DNA of 64,000 bases from Gammaproteobacteria bacterium (GCA_022600955.1 JAHZJK010000017.1:95366-159365); one strand, 5' to 3'. Shown: positions 1 through 9,590, numbered from the stretch's first letter. The notes: a model not told the origin generated them from the letters alone. A program made the numbers and translations.

Positions 1-1620
1 GTCGCCGGCCACTGTCGCTGCAGTGTCGAGCTCGCCTGTCTTTAGCGTCGGCATTGAAAGATCCAGTCTGAGCACTTTTCCTGTAGAAAGAATGACAGCT
101 CGCTCAATGACGTTTTTAAGCTCGCGAACATTTCCAGGCCAATCGTACGAACGCAGATTAGCTGTCTGTGTTCTTGTAAGGGTCAACACCTCGCGCCCGA
201 AGTCTTTGCATGTCTGCTCGAGAAAGTGCTGCGCCAGCTGCACGATATCATCTCCGCGCTCGCGCAGGGCTGGCACCTCCACGGGAAATACGCTAAGTCG
301 GTAGAACAGGTCTTCGCGGAACTCACCGTCGACGATCAATTGTTCGAGGTTACGGTTTGTCGCCGCAATGATTCGAACATCGACAGAGCGGGTAACATCA
401 TCGCCGACCCGCTCAAACTCGCTTTCCTGCAAAACACGTAACAACTTGCCTTGCAGCTCGACCGGAATTTCGCCGACTTCGTCGAGAAAAATGGTACCGC
501 CATCCGCCAGTTGAAAACGGCCAATGCGATCCTTGTGTGCCCCCGTGAATGCACCTTTGACGTGACCAAAGAACTCGCTTTCGAACAACTCTTTTGGAAT
601 CGACGCGCAGTTCACTTTGACCAGTGGTTTTTGCGCGCGCGGGCTCTGAACATGAATTGCATGCGCTACCAGCTCCTTACCGACACCGGACTCACCCTGG
701 ACCAAAACGCTCGCAGGCGTTTCCGCGACCGCTTCTACCCGTTTCAGCATGCGCCGCAATGCCGGGCTCGTGCCGATAATACGACCGAAGTTCATCGCTA
801 CATATACTTCCTCGCGAAGATAGTCCCGTTCCCGCTCGAGCTCTTCCCGCAGCTGCGCATTTTCAGCCAGCGTGCGCCGTAACTCCTGTTCCGTACGACG
901 ACGTTCCGTGATGTCTTTTGACGCAACCAGCATTCTGTCGACCTGGTTGTTCTCATCACGGTGCGCTATCGATGACATTACAAGATGCAATGTCGTACCG
1001 TCCTTGGCCAGCATCTGACGTTCAAGATTCGTGAATTCGCCATCACTGATCAGTGATTTCAGGCGCGCTTCATCGTAGAACTTACGATCACGAAGACTGA
1101 AAAAGTCGGTTATCGGGCGGCCAACAACTTCATCACGCTTGTAGCCCAGTTTTTCCAACCAGCGATCGGTAACTGTGACAATATTGCCGTCAGCGTCAAC
1201 TGTATGGAGCATTGCTGGCGTCGCTCGGTAGAGCGTGCGGTACTTGAAGTTTGCGCGTGCCTCATCCGAGACTTCTGAATACATCGCGACGGTACGCAAG
1301 TACTCGCCCTCATGGTCGTACTCAACCAACGCACTCGTGAGGCAGTCGACAACCTCGCCGGATTTACTGATAAAGCTGATCGGTTTGTTCTCGAGCTTTC
1401 CGGTGCGGCGCAATGCGGGCCGCAGTTCCTGCTGAATGCGCTCGACGCTGTCCTCGGTCATAAATCTCTCGGGACTTTCGCCGACCATCTCATCGCGCTC
1501 GAACCCAAGACGCGCTAACACCGCGTCATTGACGTCCAGATACACGCCGTTCTCAGCGATAGACGTCGTCATGACAGGCGCTTTGCGAAACAGCCACTGA
1601 TAGTCATCTTGGGAGATCAT
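1..1620 (-). CDS. PAS domain-containing sigma-54-dependent Fis-type transcriptional activator (3' end outside window)
   Basis: Reverse-strand reading frame open from ATG at 1620 to the window edge; begins MISQDDYQWLFRKAPVMTTSIAENG, has two PAS-like segments, then an AAA+ domain with GESGVGKE, GAFTGA and the WPGNVRELKN motif. Confidence 0.93.
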   Translation of the reverse strand, partial: MISQDDYQWLFRKAPVMTTSIAENGVYLDVNDAVLARLGFERDEMVGESPERFMTEDSVERIQQELRPALRRTGKLENKPISFISKSGEVVDCLTSALVEYDHEGEYLRTVAMYSEVSDEARANFKYRTLYRATPAMLHTVDADGNIVTVTDRWLEKLGYKRDEVVGRPITDFFSLRDRKFYDEARLKSLISDGEFTNLERQMLAKDGTTLHLVMSSIAHRDENNQVDRMLVASKDITERRRTEQELRRTLAENAQLREELERERDYLREEVYVAMNFGRIIGTSPALRRMLKRVEAVAETPASVLVQGESGVGKELVAHAIHVQSPRAQKPLVKVNCASIPKELFESEFFGHVKGAFTGAHKDRIGRFQLADGGTIFLDEVGEIPVELQGKLLRVLQESEFERVGDDVTRSVDVRIIAATNRNLEQLIVDGEFREDLFYRLSVFPVEVPALRERGDDIVQLAQHFLEQTCKDFGREVLTLTRTQTANLRSYDWPGNVRELKNVIERAVILSTGKVLRLDLSMPTLKTGELDTAATVAGD

Positions 1621-1632
1621 CGGCGCAGTATA

Positions 1633-1685
1633 TACGAAATTTCGTAATAATATTTACGGTTTTTCGCTAATTACGAAATTCCGTG
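1633..1685. promoter_or_regulatory. Candidate activator binding sites: palindrome TACGAAATTTCGTA (1633-1646) and near-copy TACGAAATTCCGTG (1672-1685)
   Basis: Perfect 14-bp palindrome plus degenerate copy in the divergent intergenic region, roughly 50-115 bp upstream of the sigma-54-like promoter. Confidence 0.6.
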
Positions 1686-1732
1686 ATACGCGATAATCAT
1701 GTAAGTATATGTTTTTAAAGGTTTTTCAAAGT

Positions 1733-1748
1733 TGGCACGGGTTGTGCA
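1733..1748 (+). promoter_or_regulatory. Sigma-54 (-24/-12) promoter
   Basis: TGGCACGGGTTGTGCA matches the TGGCACR-N4-TTGCA consensus with correct GG/GC spacing and one mismatch. Confidence 0.75.
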
Positions 1749-1821
1749 ATATAGTTGCTGTAACACACTTCAATTGGGCGTGGCACGGAGTGCGACGCGG
1801 CAACACAACAGGAATCGCATC

Positions 1822-1959
1822 ATGAAAAGCAAGTATTTTGAAAACGGACTGGCAGTAATTGGCCTGGTACTCATCTTCGTCGGCGTTACAGCCGCGGCAA
1901 GCACTGCATTGGCTGGCGAAGTCGGCACGGTTGAAATTTATTCATCCGCCCTCAAGTAA
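1822..1959 (+). CDS. 45-aa small hydrophobic/secreted-type protein
   Basis: MKSKYFENGLAVIGLVLIFVGVTAAASTALAGEVGTVEIYSSALK; one N-terminal hydrophobic segment; lies directly downstream of the sigma-54 promoter; GGAAT-type weak SD upstream. Confidence 0.6.
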   Translation: MKSKYFENGLAVIGLVLIFVGVTAAASTALAGEVGTVEIYSSALK

Positions 1960-1977
1960 TCGATTAGTAACCCCCTC

Positions 1978-2192
1978 CGGCGGCTGTCGCCGCAGACCTC
2001 TCTCCCCCCCTGAAGGTCTGATAGATAGCCGCTGGAATTCCGGGCCTTGCCCGGGACGCCAGACGCGAGTCTGGCAAATCGGGCCAGGAAGGCCCGGCGG
2101 CAGCCCCCCTGCCGTAACTCTGAGGGCGCCGAAGACCGCTCCGTGTCGGATCGGCCCGCTGATTCACTCTTTTGAATTCAGTTCTTCGGCGC
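1978..2192 (+). ncRNA. Candidate structured RNA / structured 3' UTR with a string of perfect hairpins and a terminator-like final stem
   Basis: Consecutive inverted repeats: 1978-1992, 1993-2020, 2040-2054, 2059-2074 (CCAGAC-GCGA-GTCTGG), 2080-2096, 2098-2114; then GCGCCGAAGA (2126-2135) pairs with TCTTCGGCGC (2183-2192), followed by TTCTCTTTTTCT. Confidence 0.5.
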
Positions 2193-2453
2193 TTCTCTTT
2201 TTCTATGCGCCTCGGCGCGCTCCCCCAGGTTCTCCGCCGATTTCCGGCTGATCGCTTCACGCAAGCGCTTTAGCCAGCGTCGTGCGAACGCGAATTCGAT
2301 ACTGAGGATTGTTAGCCCTACCGGAATAAGCACAAATGCCGGGCCAGGCGTAACAATCATGACTACGCCAATGGCCAGTACGGTCGCACCGACAACCGCG
2401 ACAACCACACGTCGAGCAGTCTTGTAAGTAAGGTGAAAAGCGCGCTGAATCAC
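2178..2453 (-). CDS. PGPGW-type small transmembrane protein
   Basis: 91 aa with two hydrophobic segments and VTPGPAFVLIPVGL motif. Confidence 0.7.
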   Translation of the reverse strand: MIQRAFHLTYKTARRVVVAVVGATVLAIGVVMIVTPGPAFVLIPVGLTILSIEFAFARRWLKRLREAISRKSAENLGERAEAHRKREAPKN

Positions 2454-2471
2454 GGCTTGCCGGTCGAGGCC

Positions 2472-3380
2472 TTAAGACTCATTAATCGCCAGGTGCAGAT
2501 TCAGGAAATCCAGGGCACGATCCCATGCATCCTCTGCAGCAGCGGCGTCGTAGTTGTTACCAGTAGGGTTCGCAAATGCATGTCCCACACCGGGGTAAAT
2601 GTGAATATCGTAATTCTTGCGAAGGCGCTCCAGAGCATCACGAAACGCCTCGACAGTAGCAACCTTTATGCCACGATCCTCCGCCGCGAACAGCCCCAGC
2701 AATGGTGTCTCCAAGCCGCGCAATACGTCTTCATCATCCGTGACCTGCCCATAGTAGATGACGCTCGCGTCCAGCTCATCGGGGAACAGCAGTGCTGTGT
2801 TCAGGGACCAGTGACCGCCGAAGCACCAACCGAGCGACCCAACACGAGGGGCAGCGGCGGTTTGTGTTACAAACTCGTAGGCTGCGCGAATGTTTTCGTT
2901 GGCCGGCTCAGGATCTTCGATAACTTCAACCATGAGCGCGCGTGCTTCTGATGGCGTCGAGGCCGTCTTGCCCGCGTAAAGATCGACCGCGAATACGATA
3001 TAGCCTTCGGCGGCAAGCCTGTCCGCCATGGCACGAATATTGTCATTCAGCCCCCACCATTCATGAATCATGATGACAGCGGGTAGAGGCTCGAACATGT
3101 CGGCTGGCGCGGAGAAATAACCGTACACGAGTTCATCATCGTTTTCGGTATAGGGCATTTCCTGCGAAATAACAGCGCGCGATGGTGCGGTTGTTGCGGC
3201 CTCACTCGGCGACGTTGTGTCATCCGCGTGTTCCTCGGACATCGCATCAGCAGTCGCCATTCCCGCAGCCTGACGGTCCGCAGCATCGTCCGAACCCTGC
3301 TCGCCACAAGCACCAAGCAACAAAACCAGCAGCGCCAGCACTGGCAAACGCCCTGACAGCGAAAACTCATGTATGACCAT
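2472..3380 (-). CDS. Dienelactone hydrolase family lipoprotein
   Basis: ATG at 3380 gives MVIHEFSLSGRLPVLALLVLLLGACGEQG (lipobox LGAC); alpha/beta hydrolase motifs HEWWGLN, GSLGWCFGG, GVGHAFANP. Confidence 0.85.
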   Translation of the reverse strand: MVIHEFSLSGRLPVLALLVLLLGACGEQGSDDAADRQAAGMATADAMSEEHADDTTSPSEAATTAPSRAVISQEMPYTENDDELVYGYFSAPADMFEPLPAVIMIHEWWGLNDNIRAMADRLAAEGYIVFAVDLYAGKTASTPSEARALMVEVIEDPEPANENIRAAYEFVTQTAAAPRVGSLGWCFGGHWSLNTALLFPDELDASVIYYGQVTDDEDVLRGLETPLLGLFAAEDRGIKVATVEAFRDALERLRKNYDIHIYPGVGHAFANPTGNNYDAAAAEDAWDRALDFLNLHLAINES

Positions 3381-3477
3381 ACGTACCTCTACCTGTACTT
3401 TCTCGCAGCGACGCCAAGTGTAAATCAAAAAATACAGCAATACGCGATACCGCGCATCAGACAAAGTCGGGAGCGCC

Positions 3478-3636
3478 TTACCACTCGTCGTCGTCTTGCC
3501 ACTCTTTTAGCTTGCTTTTGTCGACCTGCTCCCATTGCCGGTCGCTTAGGCGCACATAGTTAACAACCTTCGCAATCGTGTAGACGATAACAATCGCAAT
3601 AAATATCAACAGATAGATCAGGCCATCAGGCATCAT
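3478..3636 (-). CDS. 52-aa membrane-anchored small protein
   Basis: MMPDGLIYLLIFIAIVIVYTIAKVVNYVRLSDRQWEQVDKSKLKEWQDDDEW; one TM segment with acidic tail, in a gap not covered by other genes. Confidence 0.55.
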   Translation of the reverse strand: MMPDGLIYLLIFIAIVIVYTIAKVVNYVRLSDRQWEQVDKSKLKEWQDDDEW

Positions 3637-3691
3637 GGGCACGCAGAACGAACTAAAGACCCAATCTTAACACTCCGTACAGATCTAACGC

Positions 3692-5104
3692 ATGAGCGAT
3701 ACCGCATCACAATCAGTCCTGGCACGCAGCGTAGCGTTTTTCCGCGAGTCATTGCGCGACAACGAGGAAGACTTTACGTCTGGACCGATAGGCCGCGCAC
3801 TTGGTCTGCTGGCGATTCCGATGATGCTCGAGATGGCTATGGAGTCCGTTTTCGCGGTTGTGGATATCGCGTTTGTGTCGCGGCTGGGTACCGATGCCGT
3901 CGCTGCTGTCGGTATCACCGAGGCGCTGATCACCGTTTTGTATGGTACAGCAATCGGCTTGGGCGTCGGCCTGACCGCCATGGTTTCAAGGCGCATCGGC
4001 GAAGGAAACGTGACGGGCGCGGCCGAGGTAACGGGGCAGGCCATCTGGGTCGGGGCGCTGCTGTCGATACTCATTGGTTTTGCCGGTGCCACCTTCGCTC
4101 GCGATCTGCTCGTTATCATGGGTGCCTCAGAAGGGGTCATAGAACAGGGTGTTGGGTTCACTACTGTGCTGCTGGGTGGCTCGTTCAGCATCATTTACCT
4201 GTTTCTGCTCAACGCCGCCTTTCGTGGCGCCGGTGATGCGACGGTTGCATTGCGTTCACTCTGGCTCGCGAACGGCATCAACATCGTTCTGGACCCGTGC
4301 CTGATCTTTGGACTGGGTCCGTTTCCGGAAATGGGAGTGACAGGCGCTGCAGTCGCAACGACCATCGGCCGCGGTGCCGGTGTGTTCTATCAATTATGGT
4401 ACCTGCTGAACGGCCGTGGCCGCCTCGCCTTCCAGGTGCAGCATTTGCGCTTCAGGACACGATTGGCACTACGCATGATCCGATTATCCGTTGGTGCGAT
4501 CGGCCAATTCCTGATTGCTACTGCCAGCTGGATTGCCGTCATGCGCATTGTGGCGCTCTATGGCAGCGCCGCTGTTGCCGCTTACACCATCGCCCTGCGC
4601 ATGATGGAGTTCGTTTTCTTGCCTGCCTGGGGCCTCGGTAACGCCGCTGCAACACTGGTCGGTCAAAATCTTGGTGCAGGACAACCGGAGCGTGCCGAAC
4701 AGTCGGCATGGCGTGCTGCAAAATACAACGCGATCTTTATGACAGTGGCCGGCATTCTTTTGCTCGTGTTTGCAGCCACAATAACGGGGCTGTTCAGCGA
4801 TGATGCCGATGTTCTTCGCTGGGGAACGAGTTGCCTGCAAATTCTCGCGGTGGGATTTCCGATGTATGCAGTCGGTATGGTTGTCGTGCAGGCACTTAAT
4901 GGCGCTGGCGATACGACCTCGCCGGCGACAATGAACGTGATTTGTTTTTGGCTGCTGCAGATCCCGCTGGCATTCTGGCTCGCCACGAAAACCGGGCTTG
5001 GCCCCAATGGCGCATTTGTCGCGATCGTTGTGTCCGAGTCGTTGCTGACGATAATCGCAGCGCTCTGGTTTCGGGCAGGTTCCTGGAAGCGGCAAAGTGT
5101 ATAG
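3692..5104 (+). CDS. MATE family efflux transporter
   Basis: 470 aa; about 12 hydrophobic segments; MATE-like features (NAAFRGAGDA, LVGQNLGAGQPERAE, ALNGAGDTTSP). Confidence 0.9.
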   Translation: MSDTASQSVLARSVAFFRESLRDNEEDFTSGPIGRALGLLAIPMMLEMAMESVFAVVDIAFVSRLGTDAVAAVGITEALITVLYGTAIGLGVGLTAMVSRRIGEGNVTGAAEVTGQAIWVGALLSILIGFAGATFARDLLVIMGASEGVIEQGVGFTTVLLGGSFSIIYLFLLNAAFRGAGDATVALRSLWLANGINIVLDPCLIFGLGPFPEMGVTGAAVATTIGRGAGVFYQLWYLLNGRGRLAFQVQHLRFRTRLALRMIRLSVGAIGQFLIATASWIAVMRIVALYGSAAVAAYTIALRMMEFVFLPAWGLGNAAATLVGQNLGAGQPERAEQSAWRAAKYNAIFMTVAGILLLVFAATITGLFSDDADVLRWGTSCLQILAVGFPMYAVGMVVVQALNGAGDTTSPATMNVICFWLLQIPLAFWLATKTGLGPNGAFVAIVVSESLLTIIAALWFRAGSWKRQSV

Positions 5105-5149
5105 AATTGCGTCCGGCATTTGAGGCGAACGAGGTTTGAGGACAAGGAA

Positions 5150-5683
5150 ATGACAGATTTATCAAGACTGGCGAACATGGCAGAGATTTTTAGTGCAGCA
5201 ATTGTCATCGGCGGTATTATTTTCGCGCTGATACAAATGCGCCAGACACGCCAGCAGCGCCGCGAAATGGCTGCGATCGAACTGTTTCGTTTTTTCGGCA
5301 GCCCCGACTTCTCAGCTGCCTACCGAAATGTGCTGCACTACCCGGACGGCATGACCGCCGACGATTTCAAACAGAAATATCCGGACGGTGAGAATTGCGC
5401 GATGCTGATTGCCACAACAATGGAGAATATCGGCGTCATGATGCACCAGCGAATTGTTCCGACGACGGTTGTCCATCACCTGATCGGTTCCAGCGCGGTT
5501 ATTCTCTGGAATAAACTCGAGCCATGGGTCATAGACCTGCGCAACGAACTCGACAACCCCTACGCATTTGAGTGGTTTCAATGGCTGGCTATCACACTGA
5601 CCAACCTGCAGGACAAATCCAACGCGCCAGCGTACGAAGCGCACACGGACTGGGTACCGAGCAATTTCGGCAGCGAAATCTGA
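5150..5683 (+). CDS. Hypothetical membrane-anchored protein
   Basis: ATG at 5150 preceded by GAGGACAAGGA; N-terminal TM then soluble helical domain. Confidence 0.6.
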   Translation: MTDLSRLANMAEIFSAAIVIGGIIFALIQMRQTRQQRREMAAIELFRFFGSPDFSAAYRNVLHYPDGMTADDFKQKYPDGENCAMLIATTMENIGVMMHQRIVPTTVVHHLIGSSAVILWNKLEPWVIDLRNELDNPYAFEWFQWLAITLTNLQDKSNAPAYEAHTDWVPSNFGSEI

Positions 5684-5690
5684 GATCACA

Positions 5691-6488
5691 GTGGTCGTGG
5701 AACCTGCGCTGATAGAAATCGAGAATGCCACTATCTGGCGTGGCAGCACCTGCGTTTTCGAGAATCTCAGCCTGAGCATTGCGCAGCATGAGCGCGTTGC
5801 AATACTTGGACCCAACGGCTCGGGCAAGACGACGCTGCTGAAGACGATCAACCGCGAGTTATACCCGGTTATCAGGCCGGACTCTCATGTTCGCATTCTT
5901 GGCAAGGACAAATGGAACGTCTGGGAGCTTCGCAAACGAATCGGTGTCGTTTCCAACGATCTGCATCAGCGCTATACGCCGACAACGACGGCACTCGAGG
6001 TCGTTGTGTCCGGATTTCACTCCAGTATCGGAGTGCACGGCAATCTCGCCAACAGGGTTACGTCGACACAGCAACAGTGCGCTATCGCGACACTCGAAGA
6101 ACTGGGCGTTGGCCAATTACAAAATTCAGCGCTGAAGCATATGTCCTCAGGTCAGCAACGACGTTGCCTGCTGGCACGGGCCCTGGTGCACAAACCGCTC
6201 ACGCTGATTCTCGATGAGCCCACATCCGGCCTCGATTTCGCGGCGAGTTTCGGCTACCTGGAGCGAATTCGAGGCCTCGCACAGGACGGACGCAACATTG
6301 TCATCGTCACGCACCATCTCAATGAAATCCCACCTGAGGTCGATCGCGTAATACTCCTGCAAGCTGGCAAGGTAGTCGCCGACGGCAGGAAGCATGCCGT
6401 GCTGAGCGGGGAACAACTGAGTCGCGTCTACGAAACGCCGGTCAAGGTTGCTGAAGTCGACGGCTACTATCTCGCCTATCCAGGCTGA
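5691..6488 (+). CDS. ABC transporter ATP-binding protein (ModF-like)
   Basis: GTG start; Walker A GPNGSGKTT, signature MSSGQQRR, Walker B LTLILDEPTSGLD; no adjacent permease. Confidence 0.85.
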   Translation: MVVEPALIEIENATIWRGSTCVFENLSLSIAQHERVAILGPNGSGKTTLLKTINRELYPVIRPDSHVRILGKDKWNVWELRKRIGVVSNDLHQRYTPTTTALEVVVSGFHSSIGVHGNLANRVTSTQQQCAIATLEELGVGQLQNSALKHMSSGQQRRCLLARALVHKPLTLILDEPTSGLDFAASFGYLERIRGLAQDGRNIVIVTHHLNEIPPEVDRVILLQAGKVVADGRKHAVLSGEQLSRVYETPVKVAEVDGYYLAYPG

Positions 6489-6562
6489 TTTCGTCTTGCA
6501 GCATCCCGAAAACGTGACCTGCTACGATACTTGTTCGGCCTTTCGGCCTTATTCTGTGACTT

Positions 6563-7270
6563 ATGTTGAACACGGCACGAATAATCGTCTCTGCCATACC
6601 GCTGATCGCGGTACCCATCTCGGCCGCCAACGGCCAGATTGAGACCGGCGTTGTCAGCATAGGACCAGCGATGTTTCTGTTCACACTTGCCGCTGCCCTG
6701 TTCCTTACGCTCGTTTTTCGCACCAGCGCAAGCCACCTGGCGCGGTTCATTACGCAGAAAGCCGGACAATGGCGCATCCATCGAGCCCTGGCGAAGCGCA
6801 GCACGGATGTATTGCACGACTTCATACTGCCGGGCGCCTACGGCGGACTTGCGAAGCTCGATCATGCGATCCTGACCGCTGGCGGCATACTCTGTATCCA
6901 GACCAAACACTACAACGGCGTCGTTTTTGGTGCAGAAGATGAGGCGCAATGGACCAATGTAGACGGCGTCAGCAAACGACGATTCCTGAACCCTTTGATT
7001 CAGAACGAAGGTCGCACGCGAGCGCTGCAGAAAATTGTTCCGGATGTCCCTGTCGCCAACCTCGTCATTTTCACTGGCGCGGTTGAATTCACGTCGCCAC
7101 CACCCGCCAACGTAATCCATGTTCGAGATCTTGAAAGCTACGTTGCCAAATACGTATTCGGACCCAGTAAAGTCGAAGACTGGGACGCCGTTTGGCTGAC
7201 CGTCAAGGCGGCCGCCCTGACCGATGATGCAACGCGCAAGGATCTGCAGGCTCAGGTCGGCTTCAGCTAG
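6563..7270 (+). CDS. NERD (nuclease-related domain) membrane protein
   Basis: N-terminal TM plus VLHDFILPGAYGGLAKLDHAILTAGGILCIQTKHYNGVVFG motif typical of NERD. Confidence 0.75.
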   Translation: MLNTARIIVSAIPLIAVPISAANGQIETGVVSIGPAMFLFTLAAALFLTLVFRTSASHLARFITQKAGQWRIHRALAKRSTDVLHDFILPGAYGGLAKLDHAILTAGGILCIQTKHYNGVVFGAEDEAQWTNVDGVSKRRFLNPLIQNEGRTRALQKIVPDVPVANLVIFTGAVEFTSPPPANVIHVRDLESYVAKYVFGPSKVEDWDAVWLTVKAAALTDDATRKDLQAQVGFS

Positions 7271-7341
7271 AGCACACGACTGCGCGGCTCTGCCGTCGAT
7301 GATTTATACTCAGCCGCACTATTCGGGTTGAGGCGTGATGT

Positions 7342-8559
7342 ATGGAAACCACTCAGATACTGATTTCTTCGCCGATCGGCGTATTGGCCGTACTGTGCGT
7401 GGTGGCTGCGTTCTTTTTTTTGCTGGCCCAGATCAGCGGAGCAAAGCTGTTCAATTTCGTTCCGCCGCTCTTGTTTATCTATGCAACCCCGGTGTTTCTG
7501 AGCAACCTTTCAATCGGCGGTCAGACCGTCATTCCCAACTCATCCATTATTTACACCGGACTCAGCAAGTACGCGTTGCCCGTGTTTATTGTGCTCATGC
7601 TGATCAAGGTCAACGTACCGGCGGTCGTAAAAGTCATGGGCAAGGGTGTACTTGTCATGCTAATGGGTACGGTCGGTGTCATGGTCGGCGGCGTCGTCGC
7701 CTACCTGATTGTTCATCGCTGGCTACCGGAAGACAGCTGGAAGGGATTCGGTACTCTGGCAGGCAGCTGGATTGGCGGAACGGCCAACATGCTGGCGACC
7801 AAGGAGATGCTCGACGCCTCCGAGGCTCAGCTCGGCCTCGCAGTGGTCGCCGACAACGTCATTTATCTCGTCTGGCTTCCGTTATTGCTGATGTCACGGG
7901 ATTTTGCGGATCGCTTTAATCGCTGGGCACGCGTACCTGCCGAACGGCTCGCTACCATGGATGCGGCAGCCGAAATGCATGTCGCGGAAGATCACGCGCC
8001 AACCATGCCGCAGTACTTGTACCTCGCCGCAGTGGTACTTGGCGTCGCAGCAATTGGTCACGCCCTTGCGCCACCGATCGCCGCGTGGATCGCAGATGCA
8101 TCCCCGGCCGCAGCAGGCATATTTTCAGAGACCACGACGCGCATCTTGCTCATCACAACTATCGCACTTGGACTCTCGACGACACCTGTATCGCAGTTAC
8201 CGAACTCGACAGCCATCGGCACTGCCCTTGTGTATGTTTTCGTTGCCGGCATGGGTGCACGGGCTGAGGTTTCCGGGCTGACAGATGCTCCGGCATTTGT
8301 TCTCGGTGCATTTATCTGGATATTCATTCATGGCGCCTTCATGCTCGCCGGCGCGTGGCTTTTTCGTGTCGACGTACACAGCGTTGCAATCGCGTCAGCC
8401 GCGAACATCGGCGCTGCCGCTTCGGCCCCGATCGTTGCCGCCCATCACCGGCCGAACCTGGTACCCGCATCGATATTGCTTGCACTACTTGGCTATGCGC
8501 TGGGTAACTATCTCGCACCATTGACCGGTCACCTCGCGAGAATCGCCGCGGGTCAGTAG
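7342..8559 (+). CDS. DUF819 family integral membrane protein
   Basis: 405 aa polytopic protein with GSWIGGTANMLATKE and SAANIGAAASAPIVAAHHRPNLVPASILLALLGYALGNY. Confidence 0.8.
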   Translation: METTQILISSPIGVLAVLCVVAAFFFLLAQISGAKLFNFVPPLLFIYATPVFLSNLSIGGQTVIPNSSIIYTGLSKYALPVFIVLMLIKVNVPAVVKVMGKGVLVMLMGTVGVMVGGVVAYLIVHRWLPEDSWKGFGTLAGSWIGGTANMLATKEMLDASEAQLGLAVVADNVIYLVWLPLLLMSRDFADRFNRWARVPAERLATMDAAAEMHVAEDHAPTMPQYLYLAAVVLGVAAIGHALAPPIAAWIADASPAAAGIFSETTTRILLITTIALGLSTTPVSQLPNSTAIGTALVYVFVAGMGARAEVSGLTDAPAFVLGAFIWIFIHGAFMLAGAWLFRVDVHSVAIASAANIGAAASAPIVAAHHRPNLVPASILLALLGYALGNYLAPLTGHLARIAAGQ

Positions 8560-8561
8560 AC

Positions 8562-9590
8562 ATGTGGCTCACCTACGCCAGGCGTACGGCATTCGCTCTC
8601 GTAGCGTTGCTGGTCCTGATCAGCCTCCTGCTGGTACTACTCTGGCGCGATCGCGCGGGTGTTGAAGATATTGGCTGGGCGACACCCGCAGTGGCGTCAG
8701 CGACGCGTCCGGACTCGGTTACAGTAACGTGGCTCGGTGTCACAACACTGCTTTTTGACGACGGCGAAACACAGATACTGATCGATGGCTTTTTCTCGCG
8801 CCCGACATTAGCCGACGTGATTCTCGATCGTCCGGTCGACAACGATGCGCCGCGCATTAACTACGCGATAAATGAATTTCGCATGCGCCGGCTCGCCGCC
8901 ATCATTCCGGTACACAGCCATTTCGATCACGCCATGGACATTGGTGCAATAGCGAATCGCACAAGCGCCTCAATTCTCGGCTCGGCGTCGAGCGCCCAGA
9001 TTGCGCGGGGTGCCGGCGTGCCTGAAGATCAGATTACAATCGCCGAGAACAGTCAGGTGTTTGAGTTCGGCCAGTTTAGTGTGCAATTGAGACCAACCGC
9101 ACACGTGCCTTTTGGCTGGGGCGGTACCGTACCGCTCGATGGGACGATTGATGAGCCGCTCGAAACACCCCAACCCGTGTCCGCCTGGCGTATGGGTGGT
9201 GCCTATACGGTCATACTCGAGCACCCGCAGGGCACCGCCCTGGTACAGGGCAGTGCAGGTTTCCACAAGTATGCTTTGAGAGATGTCTCAGCCGACGTCA
9301 TCATGCTGAGTGTTTCTCAGCTCGATACGATGGGACGAGACTATGCCGAACTCTATTGGCAGCATATTGTCACGGCAACAGGCGGGCACAGCGTCTACGC
9401 GATTCATTTCGACGACTTTACCAAGCCCTTCGGCGAAGTCGCATTGGCGCCCAGGTTTATTGACAATTTCAGCAAGACCGCAGGCTGGCTCGAAGGCTAT
9501 CGGCGAAGATGGGACAAAAATGCCTCACTGTTTGTGCCTGAATTCGGTAAGCCGATTGCCATTTTTGCTCAGCCGGCGCCCGAATCCTGA
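8562..9590 (+). CDS. MBL-fold metallo-hydrolase
   Basis: IPVHSHFDHAMD (HxHxDH-type motif) after an N-terminal TM; downstream GSAGF and HFDDF. Confidence 0.85.
   Translation: MWLTYARRTAFALVALLVLISLLLVLLWRDRAGVEDIGWATPAVASATRPDSVTVTWLGVTTLLFDDGETQILIDGFFSRPTLADVILDRPVDNDAPRINYAINEFRMRRLAAIIPVHSHFDHAMDIGAIANRTSASILGSASSAQIARGAGVPEDQITIAENSQVFEFGQFSVQLRPTAHVPFGWGGTVPLDGTIDEPLETPQPVSAWRMGGAYTVILEHPQGTALVQGSAGFHKYALRDVSADVIMLSVSQLDTMGRDYAELYWQHIVTATGGHSVYAIHFDDFTKPFGEVALAPRFIDNFSKTAGWLEGYRRRWDKNASLFVPEFGKPIAIFAQPAPES

Noticed and set aside
1859-2251. 130-aa plus-strand ORF covering the hairpin array (also 1964-2260 minus)
   Set aside because: Protein is Pro/Arg-rich with no recognisable fold; the inverted-repeat structure explains the region better.
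5691-7270. ABC ATPase plus NERD protein as a possible defence system
   Set aside because: Neighbours are housekeeping/transport genes, the ATPase looks ModF-like and nothing else defence-related is nearby.
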